A DNA stretch of 64,000 nt. Origin: CAKSST01 sp045535505. GTDB taxonomy: Bacteria; Bacillota; Clostridia; Oscillospirales; Acutalibacteraceae. Of the stretch, positions 33,400 through 42,898 are shown one piece after another. The translations under genes and the position numbers were made by a program. The stretch lies in NCBI GenBank assembly GCA_045535505.1, contig JAZSLU010000023.1, forward strand, positions 1 through 64,000, in the 5' to 3' direction. Positions within the stretch are counted from its first letter, which is position 1; each line of letters starts with the position of its first letter. A model generated the notes under the pieces. The model was given only the letters and a program-made list of their open reading frames with translations, was not told the origin of the DNA and made no database searches.

Positions 33400-34794
33400 T
33401 TATGAGTTAGCCGAAATTGTAATGCTTGTAGAATAATATTTACCGCTACGATAGAACTTAACAGTTACCGTATCACCTGGTGAGCGGTCGTTAATTGCAC
33501 TTGCAAGTGTCTGATAGCTTGAAATGCTTGTTCCGCCAAACTCAACGATAATGTCGCCTCGTTTAATTCCCGCTTTTTCGGCAGGGCTGTCTGAAACAAC
33601 ACTCTGCACTACGGCACCCGCAGGGTATCCGAGCATCTTAAGTGTAGAAGAATCATAACGTTCGCTTATATTAATACCAACATAAGGTTCGGGCTGATTT
33701 TCTTTTGAAATGAGGCGGTTGCAAATTTCAACAACTGTATCGGACGGAATTGCAAAGCCCATTCCCTCATACTCGGTAGAAGCAATTTTTGAAGAAGGTA
33801 CACCCACAAGTTGACCTTGTGTGTTAACCATTGCACCGCCCGAGTTGCCGGGATTTATTGCAGCATCGGTTTGAATTAAGGCTGCAGCGCCGGTATCCTC
33901 TGTTGAAGTTTTGCGGTTAAGTCCGCTTACAACACCATAAGAGATTGAACCCATAAAGTCCAAACCACCGGGACAACCGATAACAGCAACAAACTGTCCT
34001 GTTTTTAAATCTTTTGATGGGGCAATCTCGATTGCCTGTAAGCCTGTTTTGTTAATTTTAATAACAGCAAGGTCGTTAGAAATGTTGTAACCCACAACAG
34101 TTGCTTTTGCGCCTTCTGTATCACCGTTTGTAAAAACCATTATTGTGCCGGATTGACCCTCAACAACGCTTTGAATAACGTGATAGTTTGTTATTATATA
34201 ACCGTCAGTGGTATATATTACACCCGAGCCTTCGCCCGACGACTCTGCACTGCCGCCAAAAAAGCTGTTAACAGCAAAAGTTGTGCGAATGCCTACAACA
34301 CTGGGTGTTGCTTTTTGGGCTATTGCCTGTACAACCGAGTCGGTCTGCTCGTCAACCGTTATATTGGTGACCGAGTTGTTATTTTGTGCATCATTAATTA
34401 TAATTTCGCCATCGTTAGTGCTATAAAATCTGTCCTTTAAAATTAGCACACCAAAACAAGCAGATGCGCCAATAAATGCTGCAATTATTGCAGAAACTAT
34501 AACAACACCTACGCCGTAACGACCTTTCTCTTTTGCAGGTTTTGTCGGCTTTTGGTCCTCAAACATAAAATCATCATCAAAACCATAATTGCCTGACGGC
34601 AAAAAGTCTGGCGTACTTTTTGCGGTTTCTTCTTCGGGCTGTTCGGGCTCAATTTCAAAATTAGTATCAGTATCTGTATTTTGCTGGGCAAAATATCCCT
34701 CTTGCTCTATAGGGTCTTGCGGTAGCTGTTCACCCTGTTGGGCAACATCATCAAATCCCGAAATTTCACCGTTAACTTTGTTTTCTTCATTCAT
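33400..34794 (-). CDS. htrA: HtrA/DegP-type membrane-anchored serine protease
   Basis: A 464-residue envelope quality-control protease. The N-terminal 95 residues are cytoplasmic and very acidic, then one membrane helix (~96-118). The trypsin-like domain follows, with catalytic His in ITNYHVI, Asp in SNDLAVIKI and Ser in NPGNSGGAM, and a C-terminal PDZ domain (GAVVQSVVSDSPAEKAGIKRGDIIVEFGG). The topology is that of Firmicutes HtrA/YyxA. It is the last gene of a six-gene operon. Confidence 0.93.
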   Translation of the reverse strand: MNEENKVNGEISGFDDVAQQGEQLPQDPIEQEGYFAQQNTDTDTNFEIEPEQPEEETAKSTPDFLPSGNYGFDDDFMFEDQKPTKPAKEKGRYGVGVVIVSAIIAAFIGASACFGVLILKDRFYSTNDGEIIINDAQNNNSVTNITVDEQTDSVVQAIAQKATPSVVGIRTTFAVNSFFGGSAESSGEGSGVIYTTDGYIITNYHVIQSVVEGQSGTIMVFTNGDTEGAKATVVGYNISNDLAVIKINKTGLQAIEIAPSKDLKTGQFVAVIGCPGGLDFMGSISYGVVSGLNRKTSTEDTGAAALIQTDAAINPGNSGGAMVNTQGQLVGVPSSKIASTEYEGMGFAIPSDTVVEICNRLISKENQPEPYVGINISERYDSSTLKMLGYPAGAVVQSVVSDSPAEKAGIKRGDIIVEFGGTSISSYQTLASAINDRSPGDTVTVKFYRSGKYYSTSITISANS

Positions 34795-34823
34795 AAAACA
34801 ATAAACTCCTTTATGAAATTTGC

Positions 34824-35585
34824 TTATTTATAGCGACGTCTTTGTATAGTTATATCGCCACAATCAGAATCGTCACTCTTTGTTTTTGCATCTTTAACAA
34901 AACTTATTACTATTATAACCGCTATAACAGCCGCCAAAATAATAAGTCCAAAATTAACAACCATTTCAACAACGGTATCAACGTCACTTGCAGTAACTTT
35001 TTGCTTTTGTGACGAAATCGTCAATGCCGAAACCAAACTTAAACCCTCGTTCAAAAACGTATCGTCAAACGTTTGCTTGTCGCCGTAAAGCACCAAACTA
35101 TAAACATATCCGTTTTTTATGGTAATGTATTGAATACTACAAGTTTCTTCTTGTGTTTTTGCGTTAGATGCAATCTCAAAATACATTACTCCGTCGGCAT
35201 CAACCATATTCCAACTTTTAGCATCGCCGCCAATAATCTTTGTTCCGATGTCTTGAAGCGAATCATTTTTAAGCAAAGAAATATCCGAAACTTGTTGGGA
35301 AAATTCGGTTTTATTAACCTTAAACTGAATTTGGCGTGAATTATCTTTTAAAATTGCAAACAACAAAATATTGTTCTTTTCAATGTGCTTTTTAAAAGAA
35401 CTTTTTGTGTGCCCCATATATTTAAGCACTTCTTCATAATTCGAAGCATTTTTTGCATTAATTTCAACATATTCCTGCGGCAATTCAAGGGATGCATAAT
35501 AATCTTTATAATCTAAAGCAACCGCAGAAACACTGCAAAACAAAAGCAATATTAAACTAAAAAGCAAAGCCACTGCTTTTTTCAT
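34824..35585 (-). CDS. Exported protein with C-terminal membrane anchor, function unknown
   Basis: A 253-residue protein with an N-terminal signal peptide (cleavage probably after SAVA), an extracytoplasmic domain of about 180 residues, one membrane helix near 213-233 and a short basic C-terminal tail. I recognise no family. Between folD and htrA in one operon, it may take part in envelope stress or protein folding, but that rests on position only. A GGGGAG site precedes the ATG and overlaps the end of folD. Confidence 0.7.
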   Translation of the reverse strand: MKKAVALLFSLILLLFCSVSAVALDYKDYYASLELPQEYVEINAKNASNYEEVLKYMGHTKSSFKKHIEKNNILLFAILKDNSRQIQFKVNKTEFSQQVSDISLLKNDSLQDIGTKIIGGDAKSWNMVDADGVMYFEIASNAKTQEETCSIQYITIKNGYVYSLVLYGDKQTFDDTFLNEGLSLVSALTISSQKQKVTASDVDTVVEMVVNFGLIILAAVIAVIIVISFVKDAKTKSDDSDCGDITIQRRRYK

Positions 35586-35588
35586 GCT

Positions 35589-36446
35589 TTAGTTCTCCCC
35601 TTTTAATTGATTTTGGGCAGCTATAAGTGTGTTATGCATAAGCATAGCTATTGTCATAGGACCAACACCGCCGGGAACCGGTGTTATTGCCGATGCCTTT
35701 TGACTTACCGCATCATAATCAACGTCACCGCAAACTTTACCCTCGTCATTGCGGTTAATACCAACATCAATAACAACTGCATCTTGTTTAACCATATCGG
35801 CAGTCACAAACTTGGGTTTGCCAATAGCACTTATAAGAATATCGGCATTAGCGCAAACCTCTTTGAGATTTGCAGTTTTAGAGTGGCAAACAGTAACTGT
35901 GGCATTTTTCGAAAGCATCAACAATGCCGCAGGCTTGCCAACAATGTTTGAACGACCGATAACCACACAAGATTTGCCCGATATATCAATATTTTCTCTC
36001 TCAAGCATTTGTATGATACCTGCAGGGGTACAAGGCAGCAAAGCCTCCTCACCGCGAAGCAGTTTACCCGCATTTACGGGATGAAAACCGTCAACGTCTT
36101 TTTGCGGAACAATTGCACCTGTAACCGCCGCTTCATCCATACCTTTAGGCAAAGGCAACTGACACAAAATGCCGTTAACCTTATCGTCGTTATTTAACTC
36201 GTTTATTAAATCAATTACGTCTTGTTGAGATACATCCCCGCTTAGCGCATACTCACGCGATACAATGCCAAGTTGCTCACACGCACGCTTTTTGTTCGCA
36301 ACATAAATTTTTGATGCAGGGTCTTGACCGACAATTATAACTGCAAGACAAACCTCTTTGCCCTCATTCTTCATTGCAGCAACCTTTGATGCAATCTCTT
36401 GTTTTATCTGTGCGGAAATCGCTTTTCCGTCAATTATCTTTACCAT
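35589..36446 (-). CDS. folD: Bifunctional methylenetetrahydrofolate dehydrogenase/cyclohydrolase
   Basis: FolD converts 5,10-methylene-THF to 10-formyl-THF for purine and formyl-Met synthesis. 285 residues with the signatures YVANKKRACEQLGI (catalytic Lys), GILCQLPLP, PQKDVDGFHPVNAGKL and the NADP-binding VVIGRSNIVGKPAALLM, ending TPVPGGVGPMTIAMLM. The ATG at 36446 lies 7 bases after AAGGAG; the earlier ATG at 36452 is too near. It overlaps the end of lgt. Confidence 0.96.
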   Translation of the reverse strand: MVKIIDGKAISAQIKQEIASKVAAMKNEGKEVCLAVIIVGQDPASKIYVANKKRACEQLGIVSREYALSGDVSQQDVIDLINELNNDDKVNGILCQLPLPKGMDEAAVTGAIVPQKDVDGFHPVNAGKLLRGEEALLPCTPAGIIQMLERENIDISGKSCVVIGRSNIVGKPAALLMLSKNATVTVCHSKTANLKEVCANADILISAIGKPKFVTADMVKQDAVVIDVGINRNDEGKVCGDVDYDAVSQKASAITPVPGGVGPMTIAMLMHNTLIAAQNQLKGEN

Positions 36447-37320
36447 TTTCATTCTCCTTATTTTCTATTATATCTGAAAACATAGGCTTATAAATTTCGT
36501 TTTGTGATGCCGCTTTTTTCTTACCGTTTATAATAATGAGTGCTACCGCACAACCAACGAAAGCAAGTGCAGATATAAACTGTGAAATGCGTATAGAGCC
36601 AATCATTAAACTATCGGTACGCAAACCTTCGATAATGGTTCTGCCAAAGCCATACCACACACCGTAAAGCAAGGTAACCTGTCCGTAATACTGACGTTTT
36701 TTGCGTAGCACCCAGTTTAGCAAGAAAAATCCTGCTGCACACCAAACTGACTCGTACAAAAAGCAAGGATGCGCCAACACTCCCTCGCCAAGCTCATATT
36801 CAACAGCCTGGCTTGTCATTCCCCAAAACGAACTGCCTGTGGCACTGCCGAAGGCTTCTTGATTAACAAAGTTGCCCCAACGACCTATTGACTGTCCTAT
36901 AAGGAACGAGGTTGTAACAAGGTCAAACAAATTCAACATATTAAATTTGTAAAGCCAACTGAAAAAAACAACGCAAATTGCCGCACCGATAACCGCACCG
37001 TAAATTGCAAGACCCGAAAAACCGCTGCCGTCAAAACCGAAAAATTCTTTTATCCCTGACAGTTTTTCGCCGTCAAAAAGCAAATAATATGTACGGGCGC
37101 AAAGTATGCAAATGGGAGTGGTAAAAATTGCGCCGTTAAGAAGTTTGTCGTCATCAATACCAATCTTTTTAGCAGTATTAAGACCGTAAAGTACAGCCAA
37201 CATAAAGCCAACAGCAATTATTATGCCATACCAATAAACCGTCCATCCATCACCTATGGGCAGCGTAAAAGCTTTAGGGTTTAAATTTAAATTTATGCCA
37301 AAGATTGTTACGTTATACAT
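36430..37320 (-). CDS. lgt: Prolipoprotein diacylglyceryl transferase
   Basis: Lgt attaches diacylglycerol to the lipobox Cys of lipoproteins in the membrane. The 296-residue protein has about seven membrane helices and the signature GQSIGRWGNFVNQEAFG with the essential Arg. YWYGIIIAVGF near the N-terminus contains the conserved His/Tyr region. A charged C-terminal tail overlaps the folD start. Confidence 0.94.
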   Translation of the reverse strand: MYNVTIFGINLNLNPKAFTLPIGDGWTVYWYGIIIAVGFMLAVLYGLNTAKKIGIDDDKLLNGAIFTTPICILCARTYYLLFDGEKLSGIKEFFGFDGSGFSGLAIYGAVIGAAICVVFFSWLYKFNMLNLFDLVTTSFLIGQSIGRWGNFVNQEAFGSATGSSFWGMTSQAVEYELGEGVLAHPCFLYESVWCAAGFFLLNWVLRKKRQYYGQVTLLYGVWYGFGRTIIEGLRTDSLMIGSIRISQFISALAFVGCAVALIIINGKKKAASQNEIYKPMFSDIIENKENENGKDN

Positions 37321-37323
37321 ACT

Positions 37324-38589
37324 TTATTCCACCTTAGTAATTACCGACAAAACACATTTATTTGTGTCAATACGCCAAAGCGCCTCATTAATGTCGTCAA
37401 GTGTAATTCCCTTTAACACTTTTAACTGGTCAAAAAGTCCCTCGCCGTACATTGCACAGTCAATCATTGCGCTAACCGCCGTCGAGTTACCTTCTGTTCG
37501 CGTAATGGTACACGCCCAAGCGTTTTTATAAGCAATTTCAAACTCTTTTTGGTCAATGCCATCACGTTTTAATCTTTCAATTTCATCGGTTATCATTTTC
37601 GCAACTGTCTTAGGTTCGCTTGATTCGCCCTGGAACATAGCAACCGCAAAATCTTGCCCGAAAAAATATTCAAAACCGAACTCATCATTTATAAGCCCTG
37701 CATCCATCAAACGCTCAAAAAGAGGTGATGTATTTGATGCGAGAATATCAAGTAAAAGTTCGCTGCTTACCCTCTGCTTTAAGGTGCGAAGCCCTTTGCA
37801 ATCTTCTTTATATCCAAAACTGAAAACAGGCATTGCAACTGCCAAACTTTTTTCGACATAATGTTGACCGATTTCACCGTTTTCGTAATATGACGGTTTT
37901 ACAACCGGCTTTTTGTCATTATTTTTTATACCCTTTTCAATAATCTCTAAAGCCTTGTCAGCATCAAAGTTACCTGCAATGCAAATAAACATATTTGAAG
38001 GGTTATAGAATGTGTTATAGCAATCGTAAAGCAGGTCTGCCGTTATTTTTGAAATTGACTCAACAGTTCCTGCAATATCAACCCTAACGGGATGATTTTT
38101 ATACATTGCCTGTAACATATTAAACATCACGCACCAAGACGGAACATCATCATACATTCTAATTTCTTGTCCGATGATACCCTGTTCTTTGTTAACGGTT
38201 TTTTCGGTAAAATAAGGCGACTGCACAAAGTCGAGCAATATTTCAAGATTTTCTTCAAATCTGCTTGTACAAGAAAACAAATAACAAGTGCGGTCAAACG
38301 AGGTATATGCGTTTGCATTTGCTCCGGTAGCAGAAAAACGTGCAAATGCATCGCCGTCTTCACTTTCAAAAAGCTTATGCTCTAAAAAGTGAGCAATGCC
38401 TTCGGGAACAACTACGTCACCCTTATCGGTAGAAAAACTGACGTCAACAGAACCATAGCGTGTTCCGAAAACGGCATAAGAAGATGCATATTCACTTCGT
38501 GGCATAAGATATATTTCCAAACCGCTTTGATGGTGCGCTAAAATATAGCTTTCTTGTGTAACAGGGTCACAAAAAGTTTTTTTAATCAT
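37324..38589 (-). CDS. yfmH: M16 family zinc peptidase, YfmH-like
   Basis: A 421-residue inverzincin-type metallopeptidase. The zinc-binding HFLEH motif (HxxEH) is near residue 67, with a downstream Glu in EQGIIGQEI. It is the catalytically complete half of a YfmF/YfmH pair; such pairs were linked in Bacillus to the 5-aminopentanol modification of elongation factor P. It starts 3 bases after yfmF. Confidence 0.88.
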   Translation of the reverse strand: MIKKTFCDPVTQESYILAHHQSGLEIYLMPRSEYASSYAVFGTRYGSVDVSFSTDKGDVVVPEGIAHFLEHKLFESEDGDAFARFSATGANANAYTSFDRTCYLFSCTSRFEENLEILLDFVQSPYFTEKTVNKEQGIIGQEIRMYDDVPSWCVMFNMLQAMYKNHPVRVDIAGTVESISKITADLLYDCYNTFYNPSNMFICIAGNFDADKALEIIEKGIKNNDKKPVVKPSYYENGEIGQHYVEKSLAVAMPVFSFGYKEDCKGLRTLKQRVSSELLLDILASNTSPLFERLMDAGLINDEFGFEYFFGQDFAVAMFQGESSEPKTVAKMITDEIERLKRDGIDQKEFEIAYKNAWACTITRTEGNSTAVSAMIDCAMYGEGLFDQLKVLKGITLDDINEALWRIDTNKCVLSVITKVE

Positions 38590-38592
38590 CTT

Positions 38593-39876
38593 TTATTCCC
38601 CCTCTTTGTAGTTTGCAGGCATAAGGTTGTAAACCGTATCAAGAGCCACGCCCTTTGCCACCTCAATCACCCTATCAAGTGAAACCTTACCGATTCGCTG
38701 GGCTAAATCTTCAGGAGTAGGGGGATTATCCTCTCTTATACGAATCGCATACCAATTATCAATTGCTTTAAGGCTATCGTTATACGCAAGCAAAGAATCT
38801 GTAAGATTGCGTATTGATGCATCGAAAATTTCCAAAGAAACCTTACCGTTTTTTAATGCCTCAAGTTGTTTTATAATTTCCGCTTCGGCGGTCTTGGCAT
38901 TTTTTGCCTCAACACCGCTGTCAACCATCAAAAAACCTTTGCTTCGAACACAAGTACAAGCGCAATAGTAACACAAACTTTGCTTTTCTCGCACATTTTC
39001 AAACAAAAGCGAATAAGGACCACCGCCAAAAATGTCTGCCATTACGGTAATGGCATCGGTGTCTTTACAAATACCCCAAACTTTTGACGTAAAGCCCATA
39101 ACAAGTTTGCCTTGCGCAATATCCATCTTTTCGGTGACATATTTAACATCACTTCGAGCGGTTGCACTTTTCATTGTTTTAATATCGGTTATATTTTCCC
39201 TTTTAATTGCGCTAAATGCCGCCGACACAGCCTCAAAAATCTGGTCTGCGCAAAAATCGCCCACAGCCTGTACACGAACGTATGCGCTGCGAAGCATATT
39301 TTGCCAAGCATCAAAAAGTTGACTTTCGGTAACCCTTAAAACGTCTTGCGCTTTACCGCTGTGTGGCAAACCAAAAGGCTGGTCTTCAAACATTTCTTCA
39401 ATCAAACGAGCACGAGCGTATATGCGCTTTTCGTTAATCTCACCCTCAATGCTTTCGGCAAGCTGACGAGCCTCACGCTCAACGTCTGCCTTAACAAACG
39501 CATCTTTGCAAAGCTTAGGTGAAAAAATAATGTCGGCTAGAAGTTTAGCCGCTTGCATAACAACACTACTGTTATCGGGTGTGTATTTGTCACAAAGTGT
39601 CGTTACGGCAATGGTGATACATTGCATATCGTCAAGTTTTACCGAGGACTGTGTAAGCACAGCACCATACAACTCTTTTAATTTGCGATTAAGCTGCATA
39701 AAAGAAGGATATTTGCTGCTGCAAGAGGTTAGCACGCATGGCAACAAAGCATTAGCCGCAACAGTTTCTTTGTTAAGCGGCAAATAAAAATTAAATGAAA
39801 CTCTGGCGGTTTTAAAGCGGGTATTTTTAATGTAAAGGCCCTCAACACCGTCAGCAAGAACAACACATTTGGGCAA
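38593..39876 (-). CDS. yfmF: M16 family peptidase-like protein without zinc site, YfmF-like
   Basis: A 427-residue partner of the downstream M16 protein. The fold signatures are present (ARVSFNFYLPLNKETVAANALLPCVL; GGPYSLLFENVREKQSLCYY), but the HxxEH motif is absent, so it is the non-catalytic half. The start is TTG at 39876, 7 bases after AGGAGG; the longer frame adds 15 residues encoded across that site. It is the first gene of the operon yfmF-yfmH-lgt-folD-hypothetical-htrA. Confidence 0.86.
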   Translation of the reverse strand: MPKCVVLADGVEGLYIKNTRFKTARVSFNFYLPLNKETVAANALLPCVLTSCSSKYPSFMQLNRKLKELYGAVLTQSSVKLDDMQCITIAVTTLCDKYTPDNSSVVMQAAKLLADIIFSPKLCKDAFVKADVEREARQLAESIEGEINEKRIYARARLIEEMFEDQPFGLPHSGKAQDVLRVTESQLFDAWQNMLRSAYVRVQAVGDFCADQIFEAVSAAFSAIKRENITDIKTMKSATARSDVKYVTEKMDIAQGKLVMGFTSKVWGICKDTDAITVMADIFGGGPYSLLFENVREKQSLCYYCACTCVRSKGFLMVDSGVEAKNAKTAEAEIIKQLEALKNGKVSLEIFDASIRNLTDSLLAYNDSLKAIDNWYAIRIREDNPPTPEDLAQRIGKVSLDRVIEVAKGVALDTVYNLMPANYKEGE

Positions 39877-40034
39877 AACAAATCCTCCTACCGTTATTTT
39901 AAATATTTTACCATAAACCAAACTTAAAATATTAAATAAATTATAAATTATGCGTATATATTATTAGTATAACACCTTACGTTGCCTTTGACTACTATAA
40001 TTTACTAACAATTTTAAATTTTATACACAATATA

Positions 40035-40063
40035 TTGACAAATTATGCCGATAAAGATATAAT
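40035..40063 (+). promoter_or_regulatory. Perfect consensus promoter of a 50-residue membrane protein
   Basis: TTGACA, 17-base spacer, TATAAT, placing the transcript start near 40070 and so excluding the upstream in-frame ATG at 40035. Confidence 0.8.
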
Positions 40064-40088
40064 TATTAAAAGAAAGGTGGTTGACGTT

Positions 40089-40241
40089 ATGAAATTCAAA
40101 CACGTTATGTGGGTTGTATCAGGTATTATTGCCGTTGTTTCTATGGCTGTAGGCATCGCACTTTTGGTTGACCGTTTCCTGCTTAACAAATATGACAATT
40201 CAGGCGAATATATAGAATGTGAATGTGAGCCTAACGAATAA
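40089..40241 (+). CDS. Small single-pass membrane protein (50 residues), function unknown
   Basis: Begins MKFKHVMWVVSGIIAVVS, with one membrane helix through about residue 30, followed by a basic/hydrophobic RFLLNKY and an acidic, Cys-containing tail ending ECECEPNE. A good AAAGGTGG site precedes the ATG. It is a monocistronic unit with a perfect promoter and a strong terminator, which suggests high expression. I recognise no characterised family. Confidence 0.75.
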   Translation: MKFKHVMWVVSGIIAVVSMAVGIALLVDRFLLNKYDNSGEYIECECEPNE

Positions 40242-40255
40242 TTTATTTTAATTTA

Positions 40256-40286
40256 AAAGCCCGCAAAATTGCGGGCTTTCTTTTTT
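40256..40286 (+). terminator. Terminator of the 50-residue membrane protein gene
   Basis: AAAGCCCGC, AAAATT, GCGGGCTTT, then CTTTTTT. Confidence 0.92.
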
Positions 40287-40403
40287 GCAAAAAACTGCTT
40301 AAATTGTTATTTTTGCCCAAAAAAATCTTTAGTATTGATTTTTTTTGAAAAATTTTTGTAAAGACTGCACAAATTTTAGCATATTTTTGTTAAAAGGCAA
40401 CTA

Positions 40404-40432
40404 TTGCATTTTTTGTATAAAAAGGTTATTAT
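40404..40432 (+). promoter_or_regulatory. Sigma-A promoter of glgP
   Basis: TTGCAT, 17-base spacer, TATTAT; leader of about 40 bases before AGGAG and the ATG at 40478. Confidence 0.6.
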
Positions 40433-40477
40433 ATTATTATATAATACCTATTCTTTGAATTATAGGAGAGATTTTTG

Positions 40478-42877
40478 ATGTCCAAACTAACTGCTAAGGA
40501 ACTTGCCGCGCAGATTGAGCGAAAACTTTCACACAATTTTTCTGTTTCGGCAAAAAATGCAGATAACGACTTGTTTTATAAAGCTTGTGTTTTGGTGTTG
40601 CTTGACATTATGCGTGAACGCCGTACCGAGTGTAATACAGCCGCCGCAAAGCAAGGCTCAAAGAGCGTTTATTATTTGAGTATGGAATTTCTTATGGGCC
40701 GTTCACTCAAAAACACTTTGTACAATCTTGGTCTTGACTGCGAAATGGAAAAAGCGCTTAAAGGTATGGGCGTAAAACTTGACCAATTATATGAACTTGA
40801 GCCGGATGCAGGTCTCGGCAACGGCGGTCTTGGCAGGCTTGCCGCTTGCTTTTTAGACGGCCTTTCAACCTCTTCGTATCACGCTATGGGCTACTGCATA
40901 AAATATGACTACGGCATTTTTAAACAAAAATTCGTTGACGGTTGGCAAACCGAACTGCCTGATTTTTGGCTCCCCGGCGGTGAGGTATGGCTTGAACAAC
41001 GTGCAGGCTCTGCTGTTAACGTGCATTTTGACGGTTATATTAACGAGTGGTGGGACGGAAATTATCACCACATCAGCCACGAAAACAGCACCTGCGTTAA
41101 GGCTATTCCTTACGACTTGATGGTTGCGGGTAAAGACGGCAAAACCGTAAACCTGCTTCGCCTTTGGAGTGCTGAATATAACGGCATTGATATGCAAGCA
41201 TTTAACCAAGGTGACTACGTTCGCGCAATAGAACAAAAAGCAACCACCGAAGCCATAAGCAAGGTGCTTTATCCCGGTGACGACCATTTTGAAGGCAAAG
41301 GTTTGCGCCTTCGCCAACAATATTTTCTTGTAAGCGCATCCATTCAGGATATTTTGCGCCGTCATTTAAGACAATATTCAACCCTTGACAACCTGCCGGA
41401 AAAGGTTGCAATTCACATAAACGACACCCATCCTGCTCTGTCCATTCCGGAACTTATGCGCTTCTTGCTTGACGAGTGCGGCTACACTTGGGATAACGCA
41501 TGGAGCATTGTAACAAAAACAGTTGCTTACACCAACCACACAGTTATGAGCGAAGCGCTTGAATGTTGGCAGATTGACCAATTCAAGCAAAGACTCCCCA
41601 GAATTTACAGCATCGTTTGTGAAATTGATAACCGCTTCCGTCACGAAATGTGGGAGGCAACGCACGACTCCGACTATGTTGAGCGCACTGCAATCATTCA
41701 AGGCGGTATGATTCGTATGGCTAACCTTTGCGTTGCAACCTGTCACACCGTAAACGGCGTTTCAAGACTGCACAGCGATATATTAAAAGACTCTCTTTTT
41801 AATGACTACTATCGCATAATGCCCCAAAAGTTTACAAACGTGACAAACGGTATTGCTCACCGCCGTTGGTTGTGTCAGGCAAACCCTGCATTGTCAGAAT
41901 ATATTACCAATCTTATAGGTGACGGGTTTGTATTAGATGCTTCACAACTTGAAAAACTTAATGCCTTTGCCGATGATAAGCAAGTACTTGAAACCCTTTC
42001 GCAAATTAAACATCAAAATAAGGTTCGTCTTTCAAATTACACAAAAAAAACTTGGGATATCTCAATTGACCCCAACAGCATAATTGACATGCAGGTTAAG
42101 CGTTTGCACGAGTATAAACGTCAGCACCTTAACGCCTTGCACATCATTTCTGATTATTTGTTTATTAAAGAAAACCCCAACGCGCCTTTTGCCCCTAAAA
42201 CCTATGTTTTTGGCGCCAAAGCGGCTCCTGGATATTTCCTTGCAAAGAAAATTATTCAGATGATAATATCACTTTCAAAAATTATTGAAGCCGACCCCGT
42301 AGCACGAGAAAAAATTAAAATTGTGTTTATGGAGGACTATAGGGTAACGCTGGCGGAACTTATGATTCCTGCTGCCGAAATTTCTGAACAAATTTCACTT
42401 GCATCAACCGAAGCAAGCGGTACGGGAAATATGAAATTTATGCTTAACGGCGCCATCACACTCGGCACAGAGGACGGCGCAAATGTTGAAATTCACGAGG
42501 CAGTAGGCGATGAAAATATTATAATTTTCGGTATGACCACGCCCGAGGTTATGCGCCTGAAAGCACAAGGCTATAACTCAAGAAGTTATTACGAAAGCAA
42601 CCCTCGCATTAAAGCGGCGCTCGACTTTATGGCAAGCATGGACAACCGCGCATTTACCGACCTTGCGCAAACCTTTATAAACAATGATAACTATATGGCT
42701 CTTGCCGACTTTAATGATTATTGTGCTGCACACCAAAAAGCCATAGACCTTTACAGTGACAAAAAGGTATGGAATAGAATGTCGCTTGTAAACATTGCAC
42801 GCTCAGGCATTTTTGCCGCAGACCGCTCTATTGACGACTATGCCAAAAACATTTGGCACGCCGAGCGAGTTAAATAA
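40478..42877 (+). CDS. glgP: Glycogen/maltodextrin phosphorylase
   Basis: Cleaves alpha-1,4-glucans with phosphate to give glucose-1-phosphate. The 799-residue protein has the family hallmarks VYYLSMEFLMGRSL, EPDAGLGNGGLGRLAACFLDG and the pyridoxal-phosphate-binding Lys in EASGTGNMKFMLNGA. The ATG at 40478 lies 9 bases after AGGAG; the TTG at 40475 is too close. The GH13 gene follows at 21 bases, and together they form a glycogen-degradation operon. Confidence 0.96.
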   Translation: MSKLTAKELAAQIERKLSHNFSVSAKNADNDLFYKACVLVLLDIMRERRTECNTAAAKQGSKSVYYLSMEFLMGRSLKNTLYNLGLDCEMEKALKGMGVKLDQLYELEPDAGLGNGGLGRLAACFLDGLSTSSYHAMGYCIKYDYGIFKQKFVDGWQTELPDFWLPGGEVWLEQRAGSAVNVHFDGYINEWWDGNYHHISHENSTCVKAIPYDLMVAGKDGKTVNLLRLWSAEYNGIDMQAFNQGDYVRAIEQKATTEAISKVLYPGDDHFEGKGLRLRQQYFLVSASIQDILRRHLRQYSTLDNLPEKVAIHINDTHPALSIPELMRFLLDECGYTWDNAWSIVTKTVAYTNHTVMSEALECWQIDQFKQRLPRIYSIVCEIDNRFRHEMWEATHDSDYVERTAIIQGGMIRMANLCVATCHTVNGVSRLHSDILKDSLFNDYYRIMPQKFTNVTNGIAHRRWLCQANPALSEYITNLIGDGFVLDASQLEKLNAFADDKQVLETLSQIKHQNKVRLSNYTKKTWDISIDPNSIIDMQVKRLHEYKRQHLNALHIISDYLFIKENPNAPFAPKTYVFGAKAAPGYFLAKKIIQMIISLSKIIEADPVAREKIKIVFMEDYRVTLAELMIPAAEISEQISLASTEASGTGNMKFMLNGAITLGTEDGANVEIHEAVGDENIIIFGMTTPEVMRLKAQGYNSRSYYESNPRIKAALDFMASMDNRAFTDLAQTFINNDNYMALADFNDYCAAHQKAIDLYSDKKVWNRMSLVNIARSGIFAADRSIDDYAKNIWHAERVK

Positions 42878-42898
42878 TTTTTTCAAGAGAGATGCGTT

